Shown here: positions 34,819 to 44,462 of the stretch, piece after piece
Position numbering within the stretch: position 1 is the first letter of the stretch
Layout of the letters: every line of letters starts with the position of its first letter
Source: CAITWD01 sp963842065
Lineage (GTDB): Bacteria > Actinomycetota > Thermoleophilia > Miltoncostaeales > Miltoncostaeaceae
Assembly (NCBI GenBank): GCA_963842065.1
Contig: CAWJEW010000002.1
Span: forward strand, 186,001 to 250,000
Direction of reading: 5' to 3'
DNA: 64,000 nucleotides
Notes under the pieces: generated by a model
The model's database searches: none
Seen by the model: only the letters and a program-made list of their open reading frames with translations
Told to the model about the DNA's origin: nothing
Position numbers and translations under genes: made by a program

Positions 34819-35859
34819 ATGATCCTTGTCAGCCGCATCGTGCTCGCCCTGCTGGGGGCGCTCGCCGCCTACCAGGGCGCCAAGAGCCTGTCGGTTACCG
34901 CGCGGGTCGACTCGCCGTATTCGTACGCGCTCTGGGTCGCAGTGGTGGTCGTCGGAGCGCTGGTCGGGTTCCTGCTCGGCGGGGTCGCCGGCCGCTGGCT
35001 GCGCGGGCACCTGCGGGCGATCGACCGAGCCGCCGACCGGCGCTCGGCCGCCGAGCTCATGGTCGGTGCACTGGGCCTGGTCGTGGGGCTGGTCGCGGCT
35101 GCGCTGGCCGGGATCGCCGTGGCCCAGCTGCCGATTGTCGGTCCGTACCTGCTGCTCCCGGTGGTGCTGCTGGTGGCCTACGTGTTCAGCCGAATCGCCG
35201 CCCGCAAGCATCTCGACATCCTGCGTCTGGTGGGCATCCGCTCCCGCTCGAGCCAGACGCGGATCATCGACACGTCGGCGATCATCGACGGGCGCCTGGT
35301 CGAGGTCATGCGGACCAAGTTCCTGTCGGGGTCGATCGTCGTCCCCGATTTCGTCTTGGACGAACTCCAGCACGTCGCCGATTCCACCGACGCGCTCAAG
35401 CGTGCGCGCGGCCGGCGCGGCCTGGATATCGTCGAGGAGATGAAGAAGACCGCCAACGGCGGCTTCTCGGTGCGCGGCACCGAGCGCGGCGATGCCGATC
35501 AGGTCGACTCGCGGCTGGTGCGGCTCGCGCGCGAGCTCGGTGCGTCGATCGTCACGACCGACTACAACCTGAACAAGGTCGCCCAGATCCAGGGCGTCGA
35601 GGTGCTCAACGTCAATGAGCTCGCCAACGCCCTCAAGCCGGCGGTGCTGCCCGGCGAGCCGCTGTCGATCAAGATCATCCGCGAGGGCCGCGAGTACGAC
35701 CAGGGCGTCGGATATCTCGATGACGGCACGATGATCGTCGTCGAGGGCGGACGCCGCCTCATGGGACAGCAGGTCGACGTCGAGGTGACCTCGATCCTCC
35801 AGAGCCCGTCGGGGAAGATGATCTTCACGCGCGTCGCCGAGCACGGGGTCTCCGCCTAG
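34819..35859 (+). CDS. YacL-like PIN/TRAM-domain membrane protein
   Basis: Predicted 346-residue protein with four N-terminal membrane spans, then a PIN RNase-like domain (RIIDTSAIIDGRLVEV, IVTTDYNLNKVAQ) and a C-terminal TRAM domain (PGEPLSIKIIREG to VEVTSILQSPSGKMIF). Acidic residues of the PIN active site are present. A related Bacillus gene, yacL, lies at the same place, between the disA and ispD genes. The ATG at 34819 is chosen at the first membrane span. The 219-base gap from carD holds no gene. Confidence 0.88.
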   Translation: MILVSRIVLALLGALAAYQGAKSLSVTARVDSPYSYALWVAVVVVGALVGFLLGGVAGRWLRGHLRAIDRAADRRSAAELMVGALGLVVGLVAAALAGIAVAQLPIVGPYLLLPVVLLVAYVFSRIAARKHLDILRLVGIRSRSSQTRIIDTSAIIDGRLVEVMRTKFLSGSIVVPDFVLDELQHVADSTDALKRARGRRGLDIVEEMKKTANGGFSVRGTERGDADQVDSRLVRLARELGASIVTTDYNLNKVAQIQGVEVLNVNELANALKPAVLPGEPLSIKIIREGREYDQGVGYLDDGTMIVVEGGRRLMGQQVDVEVTSILQSPSGKMIFTRVAEHGVSA

Positions 35860-35930
35860 GTGCTGCGCGCGGGGAAGGGGGCCCGCCTGCGCGTACGCCG
35901 GGGACGTGGCCGCACAAGCCCGGAGCCTGC

Positions 35931-36644
35931 ATGACCGGTGAGCCGAGGCCGGCCTGCGCGGCGATCGTCGTTGCGGCCGGAGCGGGTGTGCGCATGGGCG
36001 CGGGCATGCCCAAGGCGCTCATGCCGCTGGCGGGGCGCCCCCTCGGCGCGTGGTGCCTGGATGCGCTCGCCGCCAGCGAGGCGATCGCAAGCATCGTCGT
36101 CGTGGCTCCCGTCGGCCACGAGACCGAGCTCGCCCACGCGCTCGGGCTCGAGGCCGGGCAGGTCGTCAGCGGGGGGAACTCCCGGGCGGTGTCGGTCAGC
36201 CACGGCCTTGCGGCGCTCGATCCCGACGCCGACCTCGTTTTGGTGCACGACGCCGCGCGCCCGCTCGTGCGGCCCGAGCTGATCACGGCGGTGATCGCGG
36301 GCGTCGGCGACGGCGATGGCGCGATCGCCGCGGCGCCGCTGGCCGATACGCCCAAACGGGTCACCGATGACAACGTCATCACCGGAACACCGTCGCGGGC
36401 GGGGCTCTGGCTCGCGCAGACCCCGCAGGTGTTCCGGCGTGCGGCGCTGGAGGACGCATTCGCCCGTGCACGCGCGGAAGACCGCCTCGATTGGGCGACC
36501 GACTGCGCCTCGATGGTCGAGGCAATCGAGGGGCGGGTGGTCGTCGTGCCATCGCTGTGGCCCAACATCAAGGTGACGACCCCGTCGGATGTCCGGATCG
36601 CGGAGCTGCTTCTCGCCGATGCCGCACCGCAACGCGTTCGCTAA
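35931..36644 (+). CDS. ispD: 2-C-methyl-D-erythritol 4-phosphate cytidylyltransferase
   Basis: MEP-pathway enzyme joining CTP to methylerythritol phosphate; 237 residues. Nucleotide-binding AAGAGVRMGAGMPKALMPLAGRP, LVLVHDAARPLV and LAQTPQVFRRAAL are characteristic. The C-terminal NIKVTTPSDVRIAE segment is also present. Makes, with ispF two genes downstream, part of the isoprenoid precursor supply for the polyprenyl synthase encoded at 11.2 kb. Confidence 0.94.
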   Translation: MTGEPRPACAAIVVAAGAGVRMGAGMPKALMPLAGRPLGAWCLDALAASEAIASIVVVAPVGHETELAHALGLEAGQVVSGGNSRAVSVSHGLAALDPDADLVLVHDAARPLVRPELITAVIAGVGDGDGAIAAAPLADTPKRVTDDNVITGTPSRAGLWLAQTPQVFRRAALEDAFARARAEDRLDWATDCASMVEAIEGRVVVVPSLWPNIKVTTPSDVRIAELLLADAAPQRVR

Positions 36645-36656
36645 CGTGCATCGCCG

Positions 36657-37520
36657 ATGCTGACCGACTACCACCTTCACCTGCAGCCCGACGGCGTGGC
36701 GGCGCGCGCGGAGCACGCCGCCGGCTGGGATGCTGCCGGCGGCCATCTCTCGCCGGCCTGGATCGGCCAGTACACGGGTCGCGCCGAGGCTCGCGGCGTG
36801 CACGAGATCGCCGTTACGGAGCACGTGCACCGCTTCGCCGAGGCCCGCGAATGGCACCCGAACCCGTGGTGGCGCGAGGAGGCGACCGAGGACGTCGACG
36901 CCTACTGTGCGGCCCTTGAGCGGGCACGCAGCGAGGGACTGCCGGTGTTGACCGGGGTCGAGATGGACTGGCTCGCGGATCGGCAGGACGACATCGCGTG
37001 CTTCTTGGCCGACCGCCCCTTCGACATCGTGCTCGGTTCGGTGCACTGGCTCGCCGAGCGGGCCGTGGACCACCCGGACTATCTGGCGTGGGACACGCTC
37101 GGCGCCGAAGAGATCTGGGCGCGTTACCTGGACGAGCTGGTTGCGGCGGCGCGCTCCGGGCTCTTTGACGTGCTGGCCCACATCGATCTGCCGAAGGTGT
37201 TCGGCCACTCGCCGCCAGACTCCGCGCGGGCCCGCTGGCCGGAGGTCGTCGCGGAGATCGCCGCCGCGGGCGTCGCGGTCGAATGCTCGACCGCCGGGTT
37301 GCGAAAGCCGGTCCGCGAGCTGTATCCGCACCCCGATCTGCTCGGGTTGTGCGGCGCTGCGGGCGTCCCGGTCACGCTCGCGAGCGATGCGCACCGGCCC
37401 GACGACGTCGCCGCGGACTATCCCACCGCGGTCGCGGCACTGGGTGGGGCCGGCTACACGCACCTGACCCGCTTCGCACGCCGGGTCGGCACGCAGGTTT
37501 CGATCGCGGACTGGGCATGA
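36657..37520 (+). CDS. PHP-family phosphoesterase (HisK-type histidinol-phosphatase-like)
   Basis: Predicted 287-residue metal-dependent phosphatase. LTDYHLHLQPDG at the N-terminus gives the HxH metal site; TEHVHRF, GSVHWLAERAVD and AHIDLPKVFG supply further ligands, and the C-terminal ASDAHRPDDVA closes the set. Closest in layout to HisK histidinol-phosphatase. It is inserted between ispD and ispF, which are usually adjacent. TAACGT at 36642-36647 could be a -10 for a leaderless start. Overlaps ispF by ATGA. Confidence 0.85.
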   Translation: MLTDYHLHLQPDGVAARAEHAAGWDAAGGHLSPAWIGQYTGRAEARGVHEIAVTEHVHRFAEAREWHPNPWWREEATEDVDAYCAALERARSEGLPVLTGVEMDWLADRQDDIACFLADRPFDIVLGSVHWLAERAVDHPDYLAWDTLGAEEIWARYLDELVAAARSGLFDVLAHIDLPKVFGHSPPDSARARWPEVVAEIAAAGVAVECSTAGLRKPVRELYPHPDLLGLCGAAGVPVTLASDAHRPDDVAADYPTAVAALGGAGYTHLTRFARRVGTQVSIADWA

Positions 37521-37996
37521 GGGTCGGGATCGGTGTCGACGCCCACCGGTTCGGGCCGGGGGTCCCGCTGATGCTCGGCACCGTCGCGGTCCCGCACGCG
37601 CACGGCCTCGTCGGTCACAGCGACGGGGATGTGGTCGCGCACGCGGTCTGCGACGCGGTGCTCGCCGCCTGCGGCGGGCCGGACATCGGGGCCGTCTTTC
37701 CCCCGGGAGATCCCGGCTGGGCCGGAGTGTCGGGGGCGACGCTACTCGGGCACGTGCGCGCATACGCCGCCGCCGCGGGTCTGCGGGTCATCAATGCGCA
37801 CGCGGTCGTGATCTGTGAGACGCCCCGGATCGGTCCTCACCGCGAGGCAATGCAGGCCGGCATGACCGACGCACTCGGGGCTCCCGTCAGCGTCCATGCG
37901 ACCTCGACGGACACCATGGGGTTCACCGGCCGTGGCGAGGGCATTGCCTGCCAGGCGGTCGCCCTGGTTGCGCCCATCGACACGGAGGACGCGTGA
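37517..37996 (+). CDS. ispF: 2-C-methyl-D-erythritol 2,4-cyclodiphosphate synthase
   Basis: Zinc-dependent cyclase of the MEP pathway; 159 residues, family norm. DAHRFGPG carries the zinc Asp/His, LVGHSDGDVVAHA the second zinc His, and the C-terminal STDTMGFTGRGEGIAC is the signature. ATG overlaps the PHP stop and GTGA overlaps cysS, so translation is coupled. Confidence 0.95.
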   Translation: MRVGIGVDAHRFGPGVPLMLGTVAVPHAHGLVGHSDGDVVAHAVCDAVLAACGGPDIGAVFPPGDPGWAGVSGATLLGHVRAYAAAAGLRVINAHAVVICETPRIGPHREAMQAGMTDALGAPVSVHATSTDTMGFTGRGEGIACQAVALVAPIDTEDA

Positions 37997-39406
37997 GCAC
38001 ATCTGCTCGGACCGACGGCGGACCGCGCCTGTACAGCACGCTCTCACGCCACATCGAGCCCCTGATTCCCGGCCCTGACGGGACGGTGCGGATCTACGTC
38101 TGCGGCCCGACCGTCTACGGGCCGATCCACGTCGGCAACGCGCGCCCGTTTGTCGTGTTCTCGGTCTTCAAGCGCTATCTGACCCGGCGCGGTTACGCGG
38201 TGCGCTTCGTGAGCAACATCACCGACGTCAACGACAAGATCTACCTCGCCGCGCAGCGTGAAGGCGTGCCGTCGGCCGAGCTCGCCGACCGGTACCTGCG
38301 CGAATATGTGGCCGATACCGATCGCCTCGAGCTTGGCCGACCCGACCTCGAGCCGACCGTTACCGCGCACATGCCGGAGATCATCGCCCTGATCGAGCGC
38401 CTGATCGTGCTCGAGCTCGCGTATCCGAGTGGCGGCGACGTGTACTTCCGCGTCGATCGCTTTCCGGGCTATGGCAAATTGTCGGGCCGCCGCCTCGACC
38501 AGATGCTCGTTACCGAGCCGGGGGAGGCCAAGGAGCACCCCTTGGACTTCGCCCTCTGGAAGGGGCACAAGCCCGACGAGGACACCTTCTGGGACTCGCC
38601 GTGGGGCCCGGGCCGCCCGGGCTGGCACATCGAGTGCTCGGCGATGGCCCAGTCCGCGCTGGGGCCATCGTTCGAGATCCACGGCGGCGGCATCGACCTG
38701 GCGTTCCCGCACCACGAGAACGAGATCGCACAAAGCGAGGGCGCCAACGGCGTGCCGATGGCGCGCATCTGGGCGCACAACGAGATGCTCGAGCTCGGCG
38801 GCAAGATGTCCAAGAGCGAGGGCAACATCGTGCTCTTGCGCGACGCGCTCGATCGCTGGGGGCGCGACGTGCTGGTGGCGTTCTTCTTGCGCACGCACTA
38901 TCGCTCCAAGCTCCCGTTCGGGGACGCCGTGCTCGAGGACACCCGCCGCCAGATCGAGACGATCCGCAACGCCGCCCTCGCGCTCGACCGGGCCGAATCT
39001 GCGCCCGGCGTGGGGGTCAATCGCGAACTCGCCGACACGCTGGTGGCGGCGCGCACCGATTTCTTCGAGGCGCTCGATGACGACTTCCACACGCCCGCGG
39101 GCCTTCGCGGCCCTGTTCGAGGTGATCCACGCGATCAACAGGGCGGTCGAGGGCGAGCGCCCCGGCATCTCGCAGCTGCAGGCGACCCGTGCCGAGTTCG
39201 TCGGCCTGCTCGACGTGCTCGGGCTCGCGAGTGTGGCCCAGAGTGCGCCGGTCGCGCCGGCCGAGATCGTTGCCCTCGCCGAGGCGCGCGAGGCCGCGCG
39301 CGCCGTGCGGGACTTTGCGCGCGCAGATGCACTGCGGGATGAGATCGAGGCGCATGGCTACGAGGTCCGCGACACTCCCGAGGGGCCGCAGGTCACCAGG
39401 AAGTGA
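37993..39406 (+). CDS. cysS: Cysteinyl-tRNA synthetase (apparent one-base frameshift)
   Basis: Class Ia synthetase. Zinc Cys in YVCGPTVYG, HIGH-type GPIHVGNA, second zinc Cys in HIECSAMA, and KMSKS lie in the frame of GTG 37993. The sequence reads normally through DDDFHTPA; after the run CGCGGGCC (39097-39103) the helical C-terminal domain AFAALFEVIHAINRAVEGE to EVRDTPEG continues in the next frame. Dropping one G around 39099-39101 restores a protein of about 470 residues. An essential gene would not be expected to be null, so an insertion error is likely. Confidence 0.85.
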
Positions 39407-40107
39407 CCGATGGCGAGATCATCTACGGCCGCAACCCGGTGCGCGAGGCGCTGCGCGCCGGACGCCGTCGCATCGACCGCATCTGGGTGCTTCCCCAACT
39501 GGCCGACGCGGATTGGCTGGTCGGCTGCCGGGTGATCCCGACCCACAAGGCCGAACTGGGTCAGATGGCCGGCACCTCGGACCATCAGGGGGTCGTGGCC
39601 CGCGCGGAGCCGTACCCGTACGCCGATATCCGGGACATGCTCGAGGCCTCGGGCCCGATCGTCTGCCTGGACGGTGCGCAGGACCCGCGTAACCTCGGCG
39701 CGATCTGCCGCGTGGCCGATGCCGCCGGGGCGGTGGGGATCGTGACCGCCCAGCGTGGGTCCCCGGGCGTGACGCCGACGGTGTGTAAGACCTCCGCCGG
39801 TGCAGTCGAGCACCTGATGGTCGCGCGGGTGGCCAATATCGCCGGGTTCCTCAGCGAGGCCAAGGACGCCGGTCGCCTGGTGGTCGGCGCCGATCCTGAT
39901 GCGGCGGCCGATTTCCGCGCCGTGGCGTGGAGCCCCCAGGTCGTGATCGTCATGGGCAGCGAAGGGGCTGGGCTCCGTCCGAGGGTTGCGGCAGGATGTG
40001 CCGCGATGGTGCGGATTCCGATGCGTGGCCACGTGGCGTCGCTGAACCTCTCGGTGGCGTGCGCGCTGCTGCTGTTTGAGGCGGTTCGCGGCGACATTTC
40101 CATGTGA
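39403..40107 (+). CDS. rlmB: 23S rRNA 2'-O-ribose methyltransferase, SpoU family (RlmB-like)
   Basis: SAM-dependent RNA ribose methyltransferase with trefoil knot, 234 residues. N-terminal substrate-binding start IIYGRNPVREALRAGRR; knotted domain motifs LDGAQDPRNLGAICRVADA, VMGSEGAGLRP and VRIPMRGHVASLNLSVACA. GTG start overlaps the cysS stop (GTGA). The order cysS-rlmB-sigH is that of Bacillus, except that mrnC and yacP are missing. Confidence 0.9.
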   Translation: MTDGEIIYGRNPVREALRAGRRRIDRIWVLPQLADADWLVGCRVIPTHKAELGQMAGTSDHQGVVARAEPYPYADIRDMLEASGPIVCLDGAQDPRNLGAICRVADAAGAVGIVTAQRGSPGVTPTVCKTSAGAVEHLMVARVANIAGFLSEAKDAGRLVVGADPDAAADFRAVAWSPQVVIVMGSEGAGLRPRVAAGCAAMVRIPMRGHVASLNLSVACALLLFEAVRGDISM

Positions 40108-40208
40108 TTTTCGCCACATGCCTTCCCAAACGGCCTCCGGTCACATAACATCTCGCGCGGAGGGGAAATCGAACCCTCTACTTCAGGATAAGACTTTCGG
40201 AGAGCGCC

Positions 40209-40913
40209 TTGTCTTTCGCCTTTTCCGCTGCGAGCGCGCAGGATTCATCCGTCCGGCGTATCCGCGGGGGCTATGAACCTCAGACTGAGAATGAGATCAC
40301 CGATCGCGCGCTCATTGAGCGTGCACGGCGCGGCGATGCCGTCGCGATGGACAAGATCGTCGATCGTTACCGGGGTTTCGTCCGGCTGCGGGCCAGTTCG
40401 TATTTCTTGGCCGGTGGGGAGGGCGAGGACCTCATCCAGGAGGGGCTGATCGGCCTCTACAAGGCCGTCCGCGACTATCGGCCTGACCGCGAGGCGTCGT
40501 TCCGGTCGTTTGCCGAGCTGTGTGTCACCCGGCAGATCATCACCGCGATCAAGACCGCGGCGCGCAACAAGCACACGCCGCTGAACACCTACGTGTCGTT
40601 CAGCCACTCGCGCGCCGGCTCATCCTCGGACCAGGAGATGTCGCTCGCGGAAATTCTCCCGGACGACCCGGCCTGGGATCCGATCAACCAGGCGATCTCC
40701 TCCGAGGAACTGCGGTCGCTGATCGGATGTCTGGGCGAGACGCTCTCTGCGCTCGAGAGTGGCGTCCTGACGATGTACCTGGAAGGACGCTCCTACGAGG
40801 AGATCGCGGGCCGGCTCGACTGCACGCCCAAGACGGTCGACAACGCGCTCCAGCGCGTCAAGCGCAAGGTGATCGTGCACCTGCGCTCCCGTGAGGTCGC
40901 CGACCTGCGCTGA
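40209..40913 (+). CDS. sigH: RNA polymerase sigma factor SigH (Spo0H-like)
   Basis: Alternative sigma-70-family factor of 234 residues. Region 2 reads FLAGGEGEDLIQEGLIGLYKAV, DYRPDREASFRSFAELCVTRQI, and region 4 helix-turn-helix is SYEEIAGRLDCTPKTVDNALQ. No anti-sigma gene is next to it. The start, TTG 40209, is preceded by GGAG at about 40199 and is unsure by a few codons. Related to sigma-H-type factors of Firmicutes and deep actinobacteria; regulon unknown. Confidence 0.88.
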   Translation: MSFAFSAASAQDSSVRRIRGGYEPQTENEITDRALIERARRGDAVAMDKIVDRYRGFVRLRASSYFLAGGEGEDLIQEGLIGLYKAVRDYRPDREASFRSFAELCVTRQIITAIKTAARNKHTPLNTYVSFSHSRAGSSSDQEMSLAEILPDDPAWDPINQAISSEELRSLIGCLGETLSALESGVLTMYLEGRSYEEIAGRLDCTPKTVDNALQRVKRKVIVHLRSREVADLR

Positions 40914-40991
40914 CCCGGTCCGTCGGCCGTGGCCGGCACGGATCATCATCAGGCCGGTCCGACGGGTGGCGGCGCAGTACGCTCTCGGATC

Positions 40992-41378
40992 GTGGAACGC
41001 TTCGAGATGCCGCGCTCACGTTGGGCGCTTCCCTTCCTGGTGCTGTTCGCCCCGCATGGCGGGTCCGTCGAACTGGACGAGGTCCACTGTGAGATTCAGC
41101 TCGGCGCGTTGGGCAGCGCATCGATCCCGCTGGAGCTCATCACGCGCGTGTCGACGATGGACTGGCCCTGGTTCGCCGGGGTCGGGGTCCGCATCGGCCG
41201 CGGTGTTGTGGGATTCATCAGCAAGTCCGGGCAGGCCGTCCTCATCGAGCTCGCCCAGCCCGTCCAGGTGCGGGCGCCGTTGCGCTGGAGCACGCAGCGC
41301 ATCGCCGTGCGGGTCGACGACACGCAGGCGTTCATGGTCGCGCTCGCCTACCGGCGCACCGCGCTCGCGGGCGAGTAG
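40992..41378 (+). CDS. Hypothetical beta-rich protein
   Basis: Predicted 128-residue protein of alternating hydrophobic pattern, probably mostly beta strands (HCEIQLGALGSASIPLELI, GVGVRIGRGVVGFIS, GQAVLIELAQPVQVRAPL). GTG 40992 is preceded by TACGCT at 40978-40983, an 8-base gap. No family recognised with certainty; it may be a PH-like or small transport-associated domain. Confidence 0.6.
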   Translation: MERFEMPRSRWALPFLVLFAPHGGSVELDEVHCEIQLGALGSASIPLELITRVSTMDWPWFAGVGVRIGRGVVGFISKSGQAVLIELAQPVQVRAPLRWSTQRIAVRVDDTQAFMVALAYRRTALAGE

Positions 41379-41397
41379 CGCGCACCGCCGGGCCCGG

Positions 41398-42000
41398 TCA
41401 GTTGCGTACCCGGTAGATCAGGTGCGTGACCCCGTCGGACTCGACCACGCGCTCGGCCTCGAGTGCGGGGCCGCCGCCCCGGAGGTTGGCGAACAGGCGC
41501 ACGCCCGCACCGAGCAGGACCGGCGCGAGGTTGATGACGATCCGGTCGATCAGACCGGCGTTGAGGTACTGCTGGGCGACATCGGCCGCCCCGACATTGA
41601 CGGGTCGGTCCCCGGCCGCCGCCTGCGCGAGGGCACGCGCCCGGTGGATCCCGTCGGTGACTGCGGTCCCGCCGGTGCCGGGGCCCACGTGGCGATCGAT
41701 CGGGCGATGGGTCAGCACGAAAAACGGCGCCCCGAGCGGATGCCAGCCGTCCCAACCGCCGGCGACGTCGAAGGTCCGGCGCCCCGTGATGATGGCGCCG
41801 CAGGAGAACATCTCCTCGACCACCGGGCGGCTTGCCGCCGGTGGTCGGAACCGGTCATCTGGGCCGACCCGTTCGGTTCCTGCCGTCCACCAGTCGAACA
41901 GGCGCGCGCCGCCGTCGCCGAGCGGATTGCCTGGTCCGTCGTTTGGTCCGGCGATGAAGCCGTCCAACGACATCGTGAGATTGACCACCAGCTCGCCCAT
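41398..42000 (-). CDS. Dihydrofolate reductase-like (RibD C-terminal domain) protein
   Basis: Predicted 200-residue protein of the RibD_C/DHFR fold with NADPH-binding pattern: VVNLTMSLDGFIAGP at the N-terminus, GAIITGRRTFDVAGGW, and VNVGAADVAQQYLNAGLIDRIVINLAPVLLGAG. Such stand-alone enzymes are abundant in actinobacteria and reduce unknown substrates. It is in tandem with the VOC gene, 44 bases downstream of it on the minus strand. Confidence 0.85.
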   Translation of the reverse strand: MGELVVNLTMSLDGFIAGPNDGPGNPLGDGGARLFDWWTAGTERVGPDDRFRPPAASRPVVEEMFSCGAIITGRRTFDVAGGWDGWHPLGAPFFVLTHRPIDRHVGPGTGGTAVTDGIHRARALAQAAAGDRPVNVGAADVAQQYLNAGLIDRIVINLAPVLLGAGVRLFANLRGGGPALEAERVVESDGVTHLIYRVRN

Positions 42001-42043
42001 GCATCCCTTCCGGTCCCGCGGCGCTGCGTGACGACGCCCGGTG

Positions 42044-42400
42044 CTATCCGGCGATCGGTTCCAGGATCACGAGCTGGTTCCCGTCGGGATCGTAGATATC
42101 GAGCACGCGGGCGCCGCCCATGTCCTCGACCTGGCCCATTTGCGTACCGGCCGCCTTCAGCGCGGCGGCGAGCTCGTCGAGGGTGTCGGTGCGGAGCACC
42201 ACGGTCGCGCCGCCCTTCTGGGGCGCGACGGCGAGTTCGCCCGACAGGGCGAGGTTGATTGCACCGGCCGACAGCTCGGCCCAGTCGTTGCCCTCGCGAC
42301 GCTCGAGTTCGAGCCCCAGCGTCCCGGTGTAGAACGCGACCGCCCGGTCCATGTTGCAGACCTGGTAGAAGACCGTGTCAATCCCCGCAATCAAGCCCAT
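42044..42400 (-). CDS. VOC-family (glyoxalase/bleomycin resistance-like) protein
   Basis: Predicted 118-residue vicinal oxygen chelate fold: a pair of beta-alpha-beta-beta-beta units, the first from TVFYQVCNMDRAVAFYTGTLGL, the last ending DIYDPDGNQLVILE with the typical Glu. No specific substrate can be given. Probably co-transcribed with the following DHFR-like gene. Confidence 0.85.
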   Translation of the reverse strand: MGLIAGIDTVFYQVCNMDRAVAFYTGTLGLELERREGNDWAELSAGAINLALSGELAVAPQKGGATVVLRTDTLDELAAALKAAGTQMGQVEDMGGARVLDIYDPDGNQLVILEPIAG

Positions 42401-42496
42401 GCCGACTCCCGGTGACGACTCCGTTCGGAGTCTAGGCGACGTGCCGCGGCGATGTCGCCGGCCGGGGCAGCGGAGGCCGCCGGTACCATCGGACAA

Positions 42497-44411
42497 GTGA
42501 CGCTCTCCGGCCAGCTCGACCTGCTTGTCGCCGCCCGCCCCGGTGCCGGCGAGCCACTGATGTCCGATCGGCTGTGCGCCTTGCTGGTGCGCAGGGGCCG
42601 ACCGCTCGAGGTCGGTCAGGTCGTGGCCCAGGTCTTGCGCCTGCGCGGCTGCCCGCTCACGCTGCAGCGGCGCCTGGTCGCCGAACTGGTCGACAGCGAC
42701 GCTCGGCTGACATGGCTCGGGCGGGACCTGGTGGGGCTCGCCCCGCCGCGCTGGGCCTCCCAGCGCGTCGCCGACGCGACGTTCTGCATCGTCGACCTGG
42801 AGACGACCGGCGGCAGCCCGGGCAGCTCGAAGATCACCGAGATCGGCGCGGTCCGTGTGGTCGGGCCTCGAGATCGTTGACCGGTTCGCGGTGCTGGTCG
42901 ACCCCGAGCGGCCGATTCCCGAGACGATCACCCGCCTGACGGGCATTACCAACCAGATGGTCGTCGGGCAGCCGGAAATCGGCGCGGCGCTGGAGATGTT
43001 CGTGGGCTTCGCACGCGGGGACGTCTTGGTCGCCCACAACGCCCCGTTCGACTTGCGCTTTCTGACCTACGAGCGCCGCCGCACCGCGGGGCGGTACTTC
43101 ACCCAGCCGTGGCTGGACACGCTCACGCTCGCGCGGCGCCTGCTGGCCGGTCGTGTCGGGCGGCATGACCTGTCGACGCTCGCGGAGTGGGCCGACACGA
43201 CCGTGCGCCCGCGGCACCGCGCGCTGCCGGATGCCGAGGCGACCGCCGAGCTGTTGATCCGATTCTTGGGCATGCTCGCCGAGCGGCAGATCGACACGGT
43301 CGAACGCGTGGTCGCCATCGGCGCGCCGGGCGGAACCCGCCACTCCTGGAAGCTCGCGCTGGCCGACGATCTGCCGACCTCACCAGGCATCTACCTGATG
43401 CGCAATCGGCGGGGGGATGTGCTGTACGTGGGCAAGGCGCGCAACCTGCGTCGCCGCGTGCGCTCGTACTTCGGGCCCGGCGGCCGTCACGGGCGCCTGA
43501 TCGGGCGGGCGCTCGAGCAGCTGGAGCGGATCGACTACGAGTGCTGCGCATCCGAGCTCGACGCGCTGCTCGCCGAGCACCGCGTGCTGCGGGATCTGCA
43601 GCCGCCGTGCAACCGTCGCGGTCTGCCCGGGCCGACCTGGCGCATCGTGCTCACCGGGGAGGACGTGCCACGCCTGCGTGTGGTGCGCGGGTTCCCAGTT
43701 GCCAGCGATGGCACGCTGCTGTGCGTGACGACCGAGCGGCGCGCCCGCATGGTGCGCGACGTCCTGCTGGCGCTCTACCCGCTCGACTCCTCGCGTCCCC
43801 TGCCGCACCCGGATTTCGCAGATGCCGACCCGCTCCGCCGGGCCGGTGGCCACGACGACGACTCCGTGCGTATCGGCGAGCTGCGCGCGCTCGTCGGCCC
43901 GCGGCCCGCCGCGCCGCTGGGGCGGTTGGCGGCCCGGTACGCGGGGGCGGTCACCGACGGGCGCTTGCGGATCGACGATGCCGGTCAGCAGCAGTTCGAG
44001 GCGCTGTTGCAGGAGTTGCGCGCGGCGTGGCGCGCACATGCGGTGCGCGAGCGCCTGATGCTGTTCGTCGAGCCCGCCGCGACGCCCGGGCAGGCGGTCG
44101 TGTTCGGGATCGCGTTCGGGGAGGTCGTCGGTCGCGCCGAGGTCGATCTGGACAACTGGCCGGTGTCGGTCGACCGCATCCTGCGGGCGCTCTCGGTCGC
44201 CCGCGCCGCGCCGGCCAGTTCACCGCTGGATCCCGAGGCGCTGATCATCGACGGCCGCATACGCGAGCGGGGCCGGTTCGGCACCCTGGAGCTCGGCCCG
44301 GCGATCGACATCGACCGGGCGCTGACCAGCGTTGCACCACTGATCGAGCACGCGTGCGCGCACCGACGCAGCCCCGCGGCTGCTCAGGGGCTCACGCTGC
44401 TCGACGCGTAA
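42497..44411 (+). CDS. DEDD exonuclease / GIY-YIG (UvrC-like) fusion, apparent frameshift
   Basis: Actinobacterial DnaQ-type 3'-5' exonuclease joined to a GIY-YIG nuclease domain, about 637 residues with the shift repaired. The N-terminal 95 residues are an unusual extension. Exo I FCIVDLETTGG is in the first frame; after GGGCCTCGAG (42863-42872) the second frame holds EIVDRFAVLV, Exo II HNAPFDLRFL, Exo III RHRALPDAEAT and GIY-YIG SPGIYLMRN with LYVGKARNLRRRVRSYF. One extra C at about 42866 explains the break. GTG 42497 follows TACCAT by 7 bases. Confidence 0.83.
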
Positions 44412-44462
44412 GCGCGGTGCGGCGGGTCCGGCGGGGTGCCGGCGTGCCAAACTTCGCGGTCG

